NCBI RefSeq assembly: GCF_030269925.1
Contig: NC_085110.1
Coordinates: 5,704,001-5,768,000, forward strand
Direction: 5' to 3'
DNA length: 64,000 nt
Source: Bombyx mori
Lineage: Eukaryota > Arthropoda > Insecta > Lepidoptera > Bombycidae
Made by a program: the position numbers and the translations under genes
The notes under the pieces: generated by a model
Seen by the model: the letters and a program-made list of their open reading frames with translations, nothing else
The model's database searches: none
Told to the model about the DNA's origin: nothing
Shown: piece by piece, positions 1-12,317 of the stretch
Position numbering within the stretch: position 1 is the first letter of the stretch
How the letters are laid out: every line of letters begins with the position of its first letter

Positions 1-602
1 AATATTATAAATCAACGATCAGACCATCAAAAATTCGATAGAAAACCTGTTAAAATATGTATTTGTTTTCCTGATGTTCTAGTCTGCGATAAACCATTTT
101 ATTTTAAAATTTATGATGATTTGAAATGAACCAAATAAAACTGGTAACAAACTGGTTTCAAAATTTAAACAATAGGTCTTAAAATTTGTGTTAAAGTAAT
201 TATCCATTTTGTGAATATACGAATTAGTATAATTTTTATATTGATACCTGAAACAATGAATACAGAATATTTTTTTATGATTGGCAAAACTTCATATAGG
301 TTTATTTTCTTTTTTTATTGCCTTTAAAGTTGCCTTGACTTTATAAAATTATATTTTTCGGATGATAGCTTTAAATCGGCTTTATTTATAAATACCAGTA
401 AGTATGAGATAATAACACGAGGATTCCACGAGTCTCAGACATCAATAAAAACGCTTAGACAGTTTTATCTGTTGTTTATTTTAGTCATTTTATAATAAAA
501 ATGTTGCTTTGGATAGATATATGTCCGGCCAATTGGTACTAACCGATCAACGGAGATCTTCCCTAACTTCAATACCGACGCTCGCCAACAAATTTGAAGC
601 GT
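1..602. other. AT-rich DNA, no gene seen
   Basis: No coding exon, repeat family or RNA gene could be recognised here. Reading frames are short and broken on both strands. It may be intergenic DNA or an intron of a gene beyond the left edge. Confidence 0.5.
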
Positions 603-1048
603 TTTTTTATTTTTATTTTATTGCTTAGATGTATGGACGAGCTCACAGCCCACCTGGTGTTAAGCGGTTACTGGAGCCCACAGACATCTACAACGTAAAT
701 GCGCCACCCAGCTCTAGATACAAGTTCTAAGGTCTCAAGTATAGTTACAACGGCTACCCCACCCTTCGAACCGAAACGCATTGCTGCTTCGCGGCGGAAA
801 TGGTGGTACCTACCCGTGCGGACTCTCAAGAGGTCCTACCACCAGTGATTACGCAAATTATAATTTTGCGGGTTTGATTTTTATTACACGATGTTATTCC
901 TTCACCGTGGAAGCCAATCGTGAACAATTTATTGAGTACGTATTTCATTAGAAAAATTGGTACCCGCCTGCGGGATTCGAACACCGGTGCATCGCTACAT
1001 ACGAATTCACCGGACGTCTTATCCTTTAGGCTACGACGACTTCAAAAG
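603..1048 (-). mobile_element. Family A tRNA-derived SINE (Bm1-like), near full length
   Basis: On the minus strand the copy begins with a tRNA-like head: a B-box-like GTTCGAATCC stretch (plus-strand complement near 975-990) and an A-box-like segment near 1020-1040. It ends in AAGCAATAAAATAAAA at about 603-630. The body motifs (GGTGGTAGGACC, GGTGGGCTGTGAGCTCGTCC) recur in about fifteen other copies in the window. This and the copy at 40.1 kb are the most complete. The name Bm1 is from memory. Confidence 0.8.
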
Positions 1049-1334
1049 GCGTGAGTCTATATTGCAATAAAATGACCACTATGGTACTTGGAACTCAATA
1101 CTCAAATTGGAACGCAATAATTTGAGAGCTGACACAGCTTATACAATTCGACTGAGTCTTCGACCTCATGTCTGGTGACGGAAGGTGCCGACATGCACAT
1201 TGTGTTACCTATGGGATCCGGTTCACTAAATGGTGAGTAATTACTGACGCTCACGAACGTCAGCAACATTAAACACAACTAAACAACCCTCTACTGCTCA
1301 AGGTTTGAACGAGAACGTATCATAGCGCTCGAGG

Positions 1335-1530
1335 AACACTGTGGAGGGGAGTTTCTCGCCGGATCTTCTCTGTGGGTCCCGTTACCGATCCGAAGGTAGA
1401 TTCTGCGAAGCACTACTCTTGCTAGAGCCGGTGTTAGCAACACTCCCGATTTGAGCCCCGTGAGCTCATCTACTAACCCGGTGAATCTAGAATAACCCCT
1501 CGAAGTTAGTAGAATAAAAAAAAATTGTGC
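1335..1530 (+). mobile_element. Family B retroelement copy, 5'-truncated
   Basis: Contains the family B core (GTTTCTCGCCGGATCTTCTC, then a GATCCG..GGTAGATTCTGCGAAGCACT segment) and ends in an A-rich tail near 1515-1525. Several diverged positions suggest an old copy. The same core recurs at 6.4, 18.0, 26.2, 30.8, 40.7 and 58.9 kb. Confidence 0.7.
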
Positions 1531-2612
1531 AGAGGAGTTCCAAAGCCGGATGAAACGTGTTAAAAATAATCTATGATCTATCTATCTAAACAACACACTG
1601 AAGATTAATTCAAGACAATAATTCAAAATGGGTCGTCATACCCCCTGAAGGGGGCACGGAACGGGCCTCGGGGCAAACCGGGCAATTGTTGTACATAGTG
1701 TGAATGAGCTTTGCTCTGGTGGCGGGCGATGAAACGGTAAAAAAAAACATAACTAATTTGTTAAGTGAAGTCCTGCAACATTTATATCAAGTAGGTGATA
1801 TAACAACCGTGAGCCAAATGAAACCACAACCTGGAGTCCGCTCAAATCTACTATGTGACTTCGAAACTTCTGTATGTTTAAATTCAACATCTAAAAGCGA
1901 AATTTTAATATTGACTGTATGTATAAGAATAGTGTCATTGTTTGAAACTAGTGACCTTTATCAGTGTTTTGATAAATAGTGCACCCAGACTGATCTGAGA
2001 CACATTTGATACAAAACGTGTACATATTCATAATGTAACATAACATTGCTCAGAGAGAACCAGTTATAACTAGACAAATGTTGATGATAACAATGACCCG
2101 TTGTCCATTGAATCTAGTCAAACACAAAATAGGTACGTGATAGATATAACATTAAAATTAATTGGACAAAGTTTGTTTTAAACTTTTGTAATCTGAAGGT
2201 TGCGTGTGTTCATATTATTGTCATTTCGGTGTGACCTTATTGTTATCGTCTCCCTACAGCAAAGGACAGACCTTCCACCAAACTAATTAATGCTTTTGCC
2301 CTAAACGACGGTCCCGTGTTATAGTTAAATATGTCATACCGCATTTTTTATTATTATTACTATCACAGGCGGCCAGTTCACCCTGATAAAGGACTCATAT
2401 AGCAAATGATAAATGTAATTCGTTTTAAACACATTCATTTTAAAACCTACCAAATTTAATACTACCACATATTACATATCTAAAGTCATTAAGGACTTGA
2501 AAATAAAGTAGTGTATAAAATAAATGTAGTATCTTTCTATGCAACTTTCAAATATCTCCCCAAAAACTAAGCGATTATTATATAGGTAGTTCTGTCTATT
2601 TCTATTCTAACA
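1531..2612. other. Unassigned DNA
   Basis: An open frame of 91 codons at 1704-1979 (plus) has no recognisable domain, no splice-site support and no similarity I can name, so I do not call it a gene. The rest is AT-rich without repeats I recognise. Confidence 0.4.
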
Positions 2613-3160
2613 AATTTTTTTTTTTTTTTGGGCAGGAGGAAATCGCCGGACTTCCGCCCTCTACTGGGGACGGCGGGCGGAGCATGTCGGAGTCGAACCG
2701 ACTAAAACCTCCTGTCGCTCAACAACCAACGTCCAAACCTCACATGAGACAGAACTCATGAAAAGGCAAAGGGGGGAAAGTGAAGTGTTTAGTGCGGAGC
2801 ACATCTCTCCCATCACCCTCCCCCTCGGGACGCCGGACTGACGGTCGTCGGCGCCACGACCACCAGCCCTCTCGGTCGGCAGGCTATCCGGAGCCCGCCT
2901 AGATGGCGCCGGTTAGAGTGAGCTATCCTACGGAATACCCCGCTGGGTCAGAACCAGCGTGGGTCGAGGATAGCCGGCCTTCCATCACCCGAATGCTCTT
3001 GCGTAAAACGCGTGCAGAGCAGCTTGCACGACGTCTTCTTAGGTCCCCCTCGCCGGTCCCCAGACCGACATATGAGGGGGACGCGAAACACTTAGAGGGC
3101 CAGGGCTTGGGCGAGATCCGCCTCCCTGGCCCCCGCATTCTAACCCATAAGATATTTATT
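2613..3160 (-). mobile_element. GC-rich 3' fragment of a poly(A) retrotransposon
   Basis: About 530 bp of GC-rich sequence sits in AT-rich flanks and ends on the minus strand in a run of A (T-run at 2617-2630 on the given strand). That is the shape of the 3' end of a 5'-truncated non-LTR retrotransposon. The minus-strand frame at 2923-3138 is Arg/Gly-rich and could be the C-terminal end of an ORF2, but I cannot place it in a clade. Confidence 0.5.
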
Positions 3161-3235
3161 CACATGATAAGTCAATAAACATAACAAACCTGTGGCATGC
3201 CAACTGCTAACATGTTGTGGCGCGAACATAGAGTT

Positions 3236-3665
3236 CTCCTTTTTTATTATAGCTTAGATGACTAGACGAGCTCACGGCCCACCTTATGTTAAGTGGTAAC
3301 CGGAGCCCATAGACATCTACAACGTAAATGTCGCCACCCACCTTGAGATATGAGTTTTATGGTCTCAGTATAATTACAACGGTTTCTCCAACCCTTCAAA
3401 CCGAAACGCATTACTGTTTCACGGCAGAAATAGTTTGGGTGGTGGTACCTACCCGTGCGGACTCACAAGATGTCCTACCACCAGTAATTACGCAAATTAT
3501 AATTTTGCGGTTTTGATTTTTATTACACGATGTTATTCCTTCACCGTGGAAGTCAATCGTGAACATTTGTTAAGTACCTATTTCATTAGAAAAATTTGTA
3601 TCCAACTGCGGGATTCGAACACCGTTGAATCGCTCGACACGAATGCACCGGGCGACGACTTCAAT
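3236..3665 (-). mobile_element. Family A SINE (Bm1-like)
   Basis: Minus-strand copy with the T-rich end at 3239-3250 and the body motifs of the family. The tRNA-like head near 3595-3660 is partly deleted compared with the copy at 603-1048. Confidence 0.75.
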
Positions 3666-4639
3666 CATTCATTTAAGTTTAAATTAAGTCGAACTTTGTC
3701 ATAATAATAATTTATTTTTCATTTTTCCTTACATGACAGTAGCAGCCATCTACAATTGTTTTTTTTAAAGTTTCTGTTGTATAGAAAATATGTCTATTTT
3801 ATATAAATTATTTACTGAAATGTATACATAAAGAATGACAAGTACAAAGTTTTAAGAGTTTATTTGATCTATTTGGAGGTCAAAGGTAATCGTAATGTCG
3901 TAATCGGAACATAGTATCAGAATAAAACGAGCTGCAAAGAAACAATGAGAACGCTGAATGATTTTGATAGGTATTGAGTTCCGAGGCAAATCGTGTCAGG
4001 TCAAATACCTCATATCTTTCATATACTTCTTGAAACAGTTTCGTAATTCGTATTTACGTTTAAAATGTATTAATTCTAGAATTCATTCGATAATAAATGT
4101 GTATTATAATTTGTTTTTATTAAACCAAAAGATCATGATAATATCAATCACACAGAGAGTAAATGTTGTTCCATAAATATGACTTGTCGGTAATCGTATT
4201 CTTACAGATAGCTTAAAACTTCTGGGTCTCCAGAGATTTGTTCTCTATGTTTTGTATAAGATTTTTTATGGGCAGTACTCTGAGGAATTGGTTTAAATAA
4301 CTCACGATCTTCTGTCAACGACGCACCACCCTCGATTCCAACAGAGCTCATCCCTACGAAGTCATTCCGAGTGAAACCGCTGCGTGCTTTGTCATAGAAT
4401 TGGTGTTTGCCCGATTATCGAAATTGACCATAACGTAACTGAAACTCCAAGATTTACATTAATTTTACGTGTTATAGTTCATCGTTTGTTTAGTCTAAGA
4501 CATTTAGATAAACAGCGACTAAATAAAATAAATTAAATCGTGTGACAAGCATAGGAACAAATAGTATTTAATCGGTAAATCTGTGGCTATTTATTTCTAG
4601 CTATTTATTTCTAAATATTTTTGGCTTGTACGATCCGGC
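3666..4639. other. AT-rich DNA, nothing recognised
   Basis: Short broken frames only. No splice-flanked exon, tRNA or known repeat was recognised. Confidence 0.4.
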
Positions 4640-5160
4640 TTACTGAACACGTACACGATGTTTCCTGAACGCTACAAGTACTATATGAATTCCATCAAGA
4701 CTGAAAAGCACAGCGGTGCTCTTCAAAAGGAGTCGCACTCCGAATACCACTTCGAGCATCCCACTCCCTAATAGGCGCGCAAACACCTCCGCCGTTAGCC
4801 CCACCACTCTCTTTGGCCAGCCCATGCCGTGGGCCTCGAAGGTCAAATACCTAGGCGTCACCCTCGACAGAGTGTAGACATTCCGTCCCCACATTAAAAC
4901 AGTAAGCGACCGTGCCGCCTTTATACTAGGACGACTCTACCCTATGCTTTGTAGACGAAGCAAACTGACCCTCCGTAATAAGGTAACTCTCTACAAAACT
5001 TGCACACGCCCCGTCAAGCGTAGTGTATGCTCACGCGGTCTGCACCCACTTGAAACCCCTTCAGGTTATTCAATCCCGATTCTGCAGGATAGCCGTCGGA
5101 GCACCATGGTTCCTGACGAGCGTGGATCTCTACGATGACCTGGAGCTCGACTCTGTCTGT
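4640..5160 (+). mobile_element. Decayed jockey-like reverse transcriptase C-terminal fragment (family D)
   Basis: Translated on the plus strand with frame changes and stops it reads as the region after the RT core of a jockey-type LINE: KYLGVTLD, then TFRPHIK, SDRAAF, LGRLYPMLC and LRNKVTLYKTC, followed by a broken stretch ending near a motif like VDLYDDLELDS. An in-frame TAG follows KYLGVTLDRV. It is a relic and not functional. Related minus-strand fragments lie at 13.1-14.0 and 18.4-18.8 kb. Confidence 0.7.
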
Positions 5161-6394
5161 AAGTATCTATAGGTAGGAAAAAAAAAACAAGACACAAGTT
5201 TGGTGATGTCAAAGTTTGAATTGAGTGATTTAAAATCTTTCTTTAATATCACCGTATTGAACAATATCTGAAGGGAACCCTGTCCTCAACCTATTCTACG
5301 TACTAATAATTTCGTATCATATTGTATTCTTAATGTTGATTATTTTGTTTCAGACCGTCGATGAGCTTTATGCGTTGGCTGACAAAATTATTGGATCGAA
5401 ACGTCTTTGAAATCGCACTTAAAGAGAAAAGATTTATAACATTGATATACTTTTCTTTTGTTATGACTTAAAGTTGAACACCTACTACATTTTAAGTGAT
5501 AAAATTTAATCACGTATTGCGTGTAAGAGAAACATGTTTTGTATTTAATATAGAAAAAAAAAACATCCTACATATATGATCGTTTTGCTTTTTGAAATTT
5601 GTTGAATTCCTTCAATTTCTGTAGCGGTAATTTTCAACATCGAATACATTAAACAAATAATTTAAGGGATAAAGGCAACCGCCTCCTTAGATGTCATTTT
5701 AGGGCTGCCCTACATCCAGAAGGAGATTGTGATGAATATGCGGTACTAAACTAAGGAATTGCTTTTTTTCTTGTTTGATGTCAGAGATAAAGTCAACAGT
5801 TTATTAGTTAAGGAAATCCGTGATTTTTACGGATAGATAATGTTTCGTCTTTATAAGTTAACAGTGTGGATTCCCAGTATGCTATTTATTACACAGTCCT
5901 TTGAACCCTCATTGACTCACAGTTTTTGTTGTTATTTACTTTACGCAATAACAACAAATGAATTTCATAACATGAGAAAAAAATAAGGACAGTGAACATT
6001 TAAAATGAAAAAAGATTGGAAGTTAGCATGTAACCTGTGGCGATGAAAAAATAATGCATTTAATTTATAAGTTTCTTTATTTATTAACTATATTTTCATA
6101 TGAAAAATAATGAATATAAAATATCATAAACTTTTTAATTACTACGATACGCTACGTACGAGTACGTATGCCGCTTTTCAAAATTTACATTTCACTCCAT
6201 TTTGAAACAAAGTTTGCTTACATCTACAAAAGTTTTATATCTAAAAAAAAATTCACTCTTCGTTGAAACCAAGCTTCTTTTGAAAAAACAGTAATACGCA
6301 AACATTAGGTACAAAAAGATTTCACGATAGTATCTAATGTATCACAATTGTAGTCACGATTACCTAATCAACATTAATTTCTACGATTTTTTTT
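5161..6394. other. AT-rich DNA downstream of urate oxidase
   Basis: No exon, repeat or RNA gene recognised. Poly(A)- and poly(T)-rich tracts are frequent. Confidence 0.4.
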
Positions 6395-6725
6395 TTTTAT
6401 CATTGAATGATTACTGGTGGCCCGGAGGCCTTTCCAGTTTCACGAGGACAGGTGGGCGAGCAAAGGCTCAGCCAGGAGGGGTGGGATTTGCCAACAGCTA
6501 CCCGAGCGCCTCCGAAGGAGACTTAACAGCTCAAGAGCATCCGCTTCGCGAATGAATCTGCTACCGGATCGGAATCGCGACCCGCTGAGAAGATCCGGCG
6601 AGAAACTCAGCGAGCTGATTCATGGGTTAGGTTGCACGGCGAACTCTTTGTCAAGTTCGACGAGTACGGCTACCGGGGTCCCCAAGCCTGCTCCTAGTGT
6701 TAGAGCTGAAGGCGTCTAGTGCAAA
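6395..6725 (-). mobile_element. Family B retroelement copy
   Basis: A T-run at 6387-6399 is followed by the family B core read in antisense (CTACCGGATCGGAATCGCGA, then GAGAAGATCCGGCGAGAAAC at 6588-6607). The start differs from other copies, so it may be a subfamily or a rearranged copy. Confidence 0.6.
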
Positions 6726-6885
6726 GGTTATTGGATCTGATGGACTCTACGAATTACGAATCCTTTATGTATTACCAACTTGAAATCAGAAGCAAGGTTC
6801 TCGATTCGGGGTGATTATTTAAATGTATTTATAGTATCACAATTTTCCACGACTCTTTAATTCGTAGCTCGACTTCACTTCAACT

Positions 6886-9784
6886 TCACAGCTTGCTCTT
6901 GGGCCTACGTCGCAGTTGCGCATAGATCAGTCCCGCGGGTTGATCTATGGGATGGTAAATGAAATGTCTCGGGTCCCCTTTGGTCACGTTCACTGGGAAC
7001 TTGGACATATCGATGTTCAGGTAGTGTTTGTTCGGCATTGTCATCTTAATCCATGTTATCTGAGGACAAAATAAGCACATTTATAAAGTCAGGTGGTAAT
7101 TTGTTTATTGATTTAGGTCTTTCAACACAGGATATTTACAATACGTGTATTGCTAGAGACACTACTAAACAGTTGTTAGCACGTGTACTCCGTCAGTTTC
7201 AAGAAAACAGCATCAATTAAAACAAAATATAAATTCAAAAAGGAATATGTAGGCTATATGTATGATCTTCTTAATGAGTCGCGGTTCCGATCCGGTGGTA
7301 GATTCTACGAAGCACTAATCTTGCTAGGGCCAATATTAGCAAAACACAATTCAATTTATGAAACAATTTATTTAGAGACAATTTCTGAAAAGCTGATAAA
7401 AGGCAAGGTATACGGAAGAAGGCCCAGAGGCGGAAGTCCAATGCACTGGTCGGATCAGATACGCTCTATTCTCAACACTTCAATCCACGATGCCATCCGC
7501 ACAGCTAAGGAAAGGCAGGGCTGGCGCAGGATAATCCAGCAGAAAGCTATTAAAGGAGACCACGACCCTCAGTATTGAGGATTATCGACGCAAGGAAAAT
7601 GAATCCTAAATACTACATAGCGGTAATCTAGTGGACCCAAAAAAATATTTATTATCATCTGATTTCGCGAGGTTCGTCATAAGAAATAGTGTCACAAAAA
7701 AATATTGGCCTAGGCGGATATACATAATATGTATTATCACAATAACATTCTTGTGTCAGTAGAACGTAACTGTAGGCAGCGGCTTGGCTCTGCCCCTGGC
7801 ATTGCTGAAGTCCATGGGCGACGGTAACCACTCACCATCAGGTGGGCCGTATGCTCGTCTGCCTACAAGGGCAATAATAAAAAAAAAAAAAGAAAGAATC
7901 TAACGCATTTTCGTAGCGTGACGCACTCTTGACGTAACGGACGCTAGTATTGGTAATAGGGTACATTGAAATCGACAAGATCATACTTTAGGACAAGTTG
8001 TTGGTTGATATTCCTAGCCACTATCTATATAAATCCAGTAGATTTTTGTTTAGTAAATATTTAAATAATTTTACATAGGACATATTTAAAAGACAAAGCA
8101 CTTTATTTTTTTTAGATGTAAATAAACAATTACGATAAACACTACCCAGTTCGATAATTTTAATGAACTAGATACGTACAAGTTATTTATATAGTATATC
8201 ACATGAATAAAGCAAATAAAAACGTATTTAAACCATATTTTTAGGGAATAAGCTGTCTACATAATTTTCAAATCAAACTAGGAATTTAAATCGTACTTTT
8301 GTGATGTTAGTGTAAAAACATAACTTAACTACTTAGTAGTCCATAAATAATATTATCAAAATATTTCTTTGTAAAAACTGAACACAACATAACTTTTAGG
8401 TTTTCAGTAGATGCCATTACCACCACATTTTGTAGTCGAGGCTCCCTAGATCCTATCATCGCTGATGAATTTGGACTAAATATTAAGAATCTACTTTATT
8501 TCAACGGAGAAAACATTTTAAAACTACTTTTAAATTTAATATCGATGATGATCAGCACAATATTCAAATGTCGACAAATACCAACTTAGTCGTCAGTTAC
8601 TAAGATAGCTGGACAGTATTGTAATCGTCATAAATAAATAGAATGACAGTAAAAACGCGAGATTAATCCGTAAAAGTACTTTTAATTATGTTTAAGACAC
8701 GGGAAAACCGAAAATCAAAAGTTTTAAGTACGACACTTATAAAACTCGATCAAATTATTTATTAGTAGAATTCGACGTACCTCGCTAACTTTTTCGAGAA
8801 CAGTTTTTTCAGCCTGATATAAGGTGTGCTGGACGGAGGGTGAATACACCCCCGTATCGGGAGGGCCGGCGAATTTGTCCAGTATGGCATCCTTGACTGT
8901 AAGCCATGCGTTATCGAAATCAGCTGTACGCATATTGTCATAAATCCATTCCGCTTCGACGATCGTGCTACAGAAAAATAAACATTTACTTACAAAATCA
9001 TCACATTTTTAATCGGATTTAACAGGATATCTTAAAATACTTTATTAAAATATCAAAAAACTCCATATAATAGCTCACCTAAATATTCGCTCTACGGCAT
9101 CAGTCAGTGTTGTGTATTCATCTTGTACGAAGTCAACAAATGCTGATTGTGTTGTTTTCAATACACGGAGTCCGCTAAGGCCAGACTTAACTACCACTGC
9201 CTCTGTTGAATTTTTAATTCGCATGAAAAAACGCACATAAAGAAATATAGAGAGATTTTCAACACCCAAACACAACTAACCGTGACGAGTTTGTGATACT
9301 TCCGACCACCGCGTGGCGATTGGTGAAAAAACAAAAGCATGGCTGTGAGGTGTCCCCGCCTGCAGTCGCTCCCAGGGGTACTCGATAACGCGACATTTTG
9401 CTTCCAGCACTTGCTTGTACATATACAAAAAATGATTAACAACTACAGCACCAAATTCTTCAGGAGTCTTCACTCCGTATTTCTTCGCGAGTAAATACAC
9501 TGTATTCTTTTGTGAATCGGTCGCAACGACTTCTTTATTGTCACCTAAAATGTATGCTGTCTCTGAAGCCAATTTAAGTTCCGTAAAGACTTCAAACTCC
9601 CTGATAACGTGATGTCCTTCGTCTCGATGAACGTGGAGAAGCTTAACCGAACTTTTGCCGTATCCGTGGTCGCAGAGTTCAAACCTACCGCCGGAGTCCT
9701 CGGCAGCAGTTAAAGCTACCCTAGGGCTGGCCAAAGAAGGTGAAGGAGTCTCATTAGCACTCGTGCTTGAGGGCTTAGCGTATA
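6886..9784 (-). CDS. Uro: Urate oxidase (uricase), peroxisomal; first exon unresolved
   Basis: Oxidises urate with O2 to 5-hydroxyisourate in peroxisomes. Minus-strand coding exons: 9784-9281, 9202-9079, 8967-8781 and 7059-6886, all with AG/GT borders and compatible phases, giving 328 codons plus stop after the exon-2 acceptor. Visible motifs: the N-terminal HGYGKSSVKLLHV (catalytic Lys), VVATDSQKNTVYLLAKK (catalytic Thr), GLRVLKTTQSAF, SPSVQHTLYQ (substrate-binding Gln) and MPNKHYLNIDM (Asn and His of the active site). The protein ends in SKL, a canonical PTS1 signal. The exon starting at 9784 needs one base from an upstream exon, so the start codon lies further right. One phase-matching candidate is ATG at 10260 spliced at 10230, but its donor GTGTTC is weak. 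The large last intron (7060-8780) holds retroelement fragments. No inactivating lesion is seen, so uricolysis is probably intact. Confidence 0.93.
7268..7350 (+). mobile_element. Family B fragment in uricase intron
   Basis: About 80 bp match the family B segment around GTTCCGATCCGGTGGTAGAT and GAAGCACT..TTGCTAGGGCC. It lacks both ends and is an old fragment. Confidence 0.55.
7390..7578 (+). mobile_element. RTE-like LINE C-terminal relic
   Basis: The plus-strand frame ends in GRRPRGGSPMHWSDQIRS followed by a Trp/Arg-rich segment (KERQGWRRIIQQKA) and a stop at 7576-7578. This is the typical C-terminal end of endonuclease/reverse-transcriptase proteins of RTE-like LINEs. The open frame reaches back to 7183, but the upstream part includes a family B fragment, so it is not a real gene. 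It lies in antisense within the last uricase intron. Confidence 0.65.
7768..7893 (+). mobile_element. Family C short retroelement tail
   Basis: A 120-bp unit running from GTAGGCAGCGGCTTGGCTCT to CTACAAGGGCAATAATAAAA with an A-rich end. Close copies lie at 16.27 and 27.14 kb, and an inverted one at 27.95 kb. I take it as the 3' end of a non-LTR element common in Bombyx (BMC1-like by memory, not checked). Confidence 0.7.
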
Positions 9785-9820
9785 TTCTGTAAAAGTAATT
9801 TTACTGTAATTTAATAATTT

Positions 9821-10075
9821 TACTGGTGGTAGGACCTCTTGTGAGTCCGCGCGGGTAGGTACCACCACCCTGCCTATTTCTGCCGTGAAGCAGTAATGCA
9901 TTTCGGTTTGAAGGGTGGGGCAGCCGTTGTAACTATGCTTGAGACCTTTAGAACTTATAATATCTCAAGGTGGGTGGCGCATTTACGTTGTAGATGTCTA
10001 TGGGCTCCAGTAACCACTTAATACCAGGTAGGCTGGGAGCTCGTCCCCCCATCTAAGCAATAAAAAAAAAAAAAA
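9821..10075 (+). mobile_element. Family A SINE, 5'-truncated, upstream of uricase exon 2
   Basis: Begins at CTGGTGGTAGGACCTCTTGT and ends in AAGCAATAAAAAAAAAAAAA. It is inserted about 40 bp upstream of the uricase acceptor at 9785-9786, so it lies in the first intron as seen from the gene. Confidence 0.8.
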
Positions 10076-10129
10076 GTTAAACTTTTTATACATATAATAA
10101 CAACATTGATTTAAGTAAGTGATCAGTGA

Positions 10130-10300
10130 TTTATTTACCTATTTGTGCTTGTCCAAGGCATTTTGGGGTCGATTTGATTCACTTAATTTTAAGTGTGTGT
10201 AAAAAGCGACGACGCCGCTGCATGAACACCAGAGTTCTTAGATACTGCGGTCGCGTTCATAGCCAACTTGTCTTTATAAGAGTGCCCTGTGACCCGCGCT
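10130..10300 (-). promoter_or_regulatory. Candidate uricase promoter / first-exon region
   Basis: On the minus strand a TATAAAG motif (plus positions 10272-10278) is followed by ATG at 10260, another ATG at 10226-10224 opening a 14-codon frame, and ATG at 10161 that runs into a GTAAAT donor at 10138. The 10161-10139 exon has the wrong phase for the acceptor at 9785. The 10260-10230 exon has the right phase but sits too close to the TATA motif. The region is a plausible 5' end but the exact start is not settled. Confidence 0.3.
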
Positions 10301-10559
10301 ATCAGAGTCGAGCACGCGACTAATATCAAACACTGTTTAGTATATTAATTACGTATCTATGTTACTGATTAAATAAAAAAATAAGCGAACGTGGTATTGT
10401 ATCCGGTATGCATGTTTTTTTGTTTTTTTTTTTGTTCTCATTAAATAGAAATTTATGGAATGATTTGTATTGTTTTATTTGTAACATATTATTTTAAATA
10501 TGATAATAATTGCGATTTTTTTTATTTTTTTTCATACACGAACTATTATTTCCTTTCAT

Positions 10560-10700
10560 CGCTCTACTAATTTTCTTAGACGAGCAGTGTAGAGCAATAT
10601 AAAAATAGAAACCGCCTCGTGAGCGTGGGAAATTCAGTCACAGAATTCAATAAGTAAATTTCAGTCAGTTCAGTCGTTTCGCGTATAGTCAAAATATAAT
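10560..10700 (+). promoter_or_regulatory. Candidate core promoter, target unknown
   Basis: A TATAAAAATAG motif near 10598 is followed about 33 bp later by ATTCAGTCA, which resembles the arthropod TCAGT initiator, and by several more CAGTC repeats (10650-10680). Spacing fits a TATA/Inr promoter on the plus strand. No convincing coding exon follows directly, so it could serve a non-coding exon of the downstream MAGUK gene or be chance. Confidence 0.25.
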
Positions 10701-11523
10701 TCGTAAATTGAAACAGAGGCGCTAATGCAACAATTTTTGAGCATTATTCAAATAAAATAGTGATTTAGAAGGAAATATGTCATTGTGTTTTTTTTTTTTA
10801 AAGACCCTGATACCAGCCGTCGTCTTACAAACAGAGCGATATAACTCACGTCCCTGACAACATATGTACCTAATCTAATTGTGGGTGGAAGAGTTCATTG
10901 CATTAATTTATACATTTTAGTAATAATGAAGATCCGACAAGTTATAAAAATAAATAAACAAAATCATCCTGACAACTAAATCTAGTGCCCAATCAAAACG
11001 ACTTTTTAGAGCTTTTTTAGGACGATTTAGAGCATGAATGTAAAATATTAACGAAACATGCTTATGAATTTACGATTTATTTATATTCACAAGATATTAA
11101 GTTATTTACTATAGTACATTGTGCACCAAGGGAGAAAAGTTGGACATTTCCTCCCGCGTGTAAAATTGCATTTCCCGCGTGGAAAACATACTCATAAAAA
11201 AAACAATTTAACTGTTTTTTAATTTTTAAAGAAACTACTACTAATCGAATAAGAACTGTCTGATAAACTTATCTTTGTTTAATACTTCACTATTAAATTT
11301 TATTGCCTTTGTTTACTTCACTTTTACGCTAAACACAATATTGCAAATTTCCCGAGCACAACAATGGCGGAGAATTTTAGGTGCGTGAGAGCAGACGTAG
11401 ACACTATGCGCACTTGTTAGTACCCAGGGAGAAAAAGTTACTTTCTTCCCTGTACAGCGGGACGAAAACCGAACTTTCGGCGTCGGTAGGAGAAAAAACA
11501 TATTCATACATGAGCGTTTAAAT

Positions 11524-11772
11524 TACTGGTGGTAGGACCTCTTGTGAGTCCGCACGGGTAGGTACCACCACCCCGCCTATTTCCGCCGTGAAGCAGCAAT
11601 GCGTTTCGGTTCGAAGGGTGGGGTAGCCGTTGTAACTATACTGAGACCTTAGAACTTATACCTCGAGGTGGGTGGCGCATTTACTTTGTAGATGTCTATG
11701 GGCTCCACTAACCACTTAACACCAGGTGGGCTGTGAGCTCGTCCATCCATCAAAGCAATAAAAAAAAAATAA
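11524..11772 (+). mobile_element. Family A SINE, 5'-truncated
   Basis: From ACTGGTGGTAGGACCTCTTG to CAAAGCAATAAAAAAAAAAT. It is close to the family consensus and probably fairly young. Confidence 0.8.
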
Positions 11773-12317
11773 AAAAATCTCAATATTTCAAATGATAAAA
11801 GGCGTCAAATAGGTACTAGTATTACTATGCTTGTAAAAATATAACTATATAGTAACACTAAGTGGATTTCGTTTCGGTTATCCTTATCCCGTAAATATTT
11901 TGAATGCATTCAACAAACAATTCCACTAACTACTTATATTGTATCAAAACTATCAATAACAAAAATAATGATGAAATTAAATTATGATGTAAATATCGTA
12001 TATAATTATATAAAAAATATACGTAAAAATAATACAAAAATAATACGTAAATGTAGTATATCTAAAAAAAAAACACCAAATATTTGTCAGTTTCGGAGCG
12101 AGAGAAGCTTGAAAATCGCTGGTTATCGCATTAAGTGTTTTTGGTGCAATTATGTTTATTAAGTTTTTAAATTTAACACAATTTAATTTTTTCTATGACG
12201 ATGTGACTGTGTTGTGACGGTGAATGTGTTGACATATAACGTTGCTAATCATAACATTGCTATCGGGTTAGTCTACTTTGAGGCAGTCTGCATTTAATTC
12301 AACCTCTACCAAAATGT

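Noticed and set aside
7183..7578. 131-codon frame resembling a gene
   Set aside because: Its C-terminal part is an RTE-like LINE end and its middle contains a family B fragment; it lies in antisense in a uricase intron.
10139..10161. Tempting uricase first exon (ATG..AATAG before GTAAAT)
   Set aside because: It leaves two bases, while the strongest acceptor at 9785 needs one, so the frame breaks.
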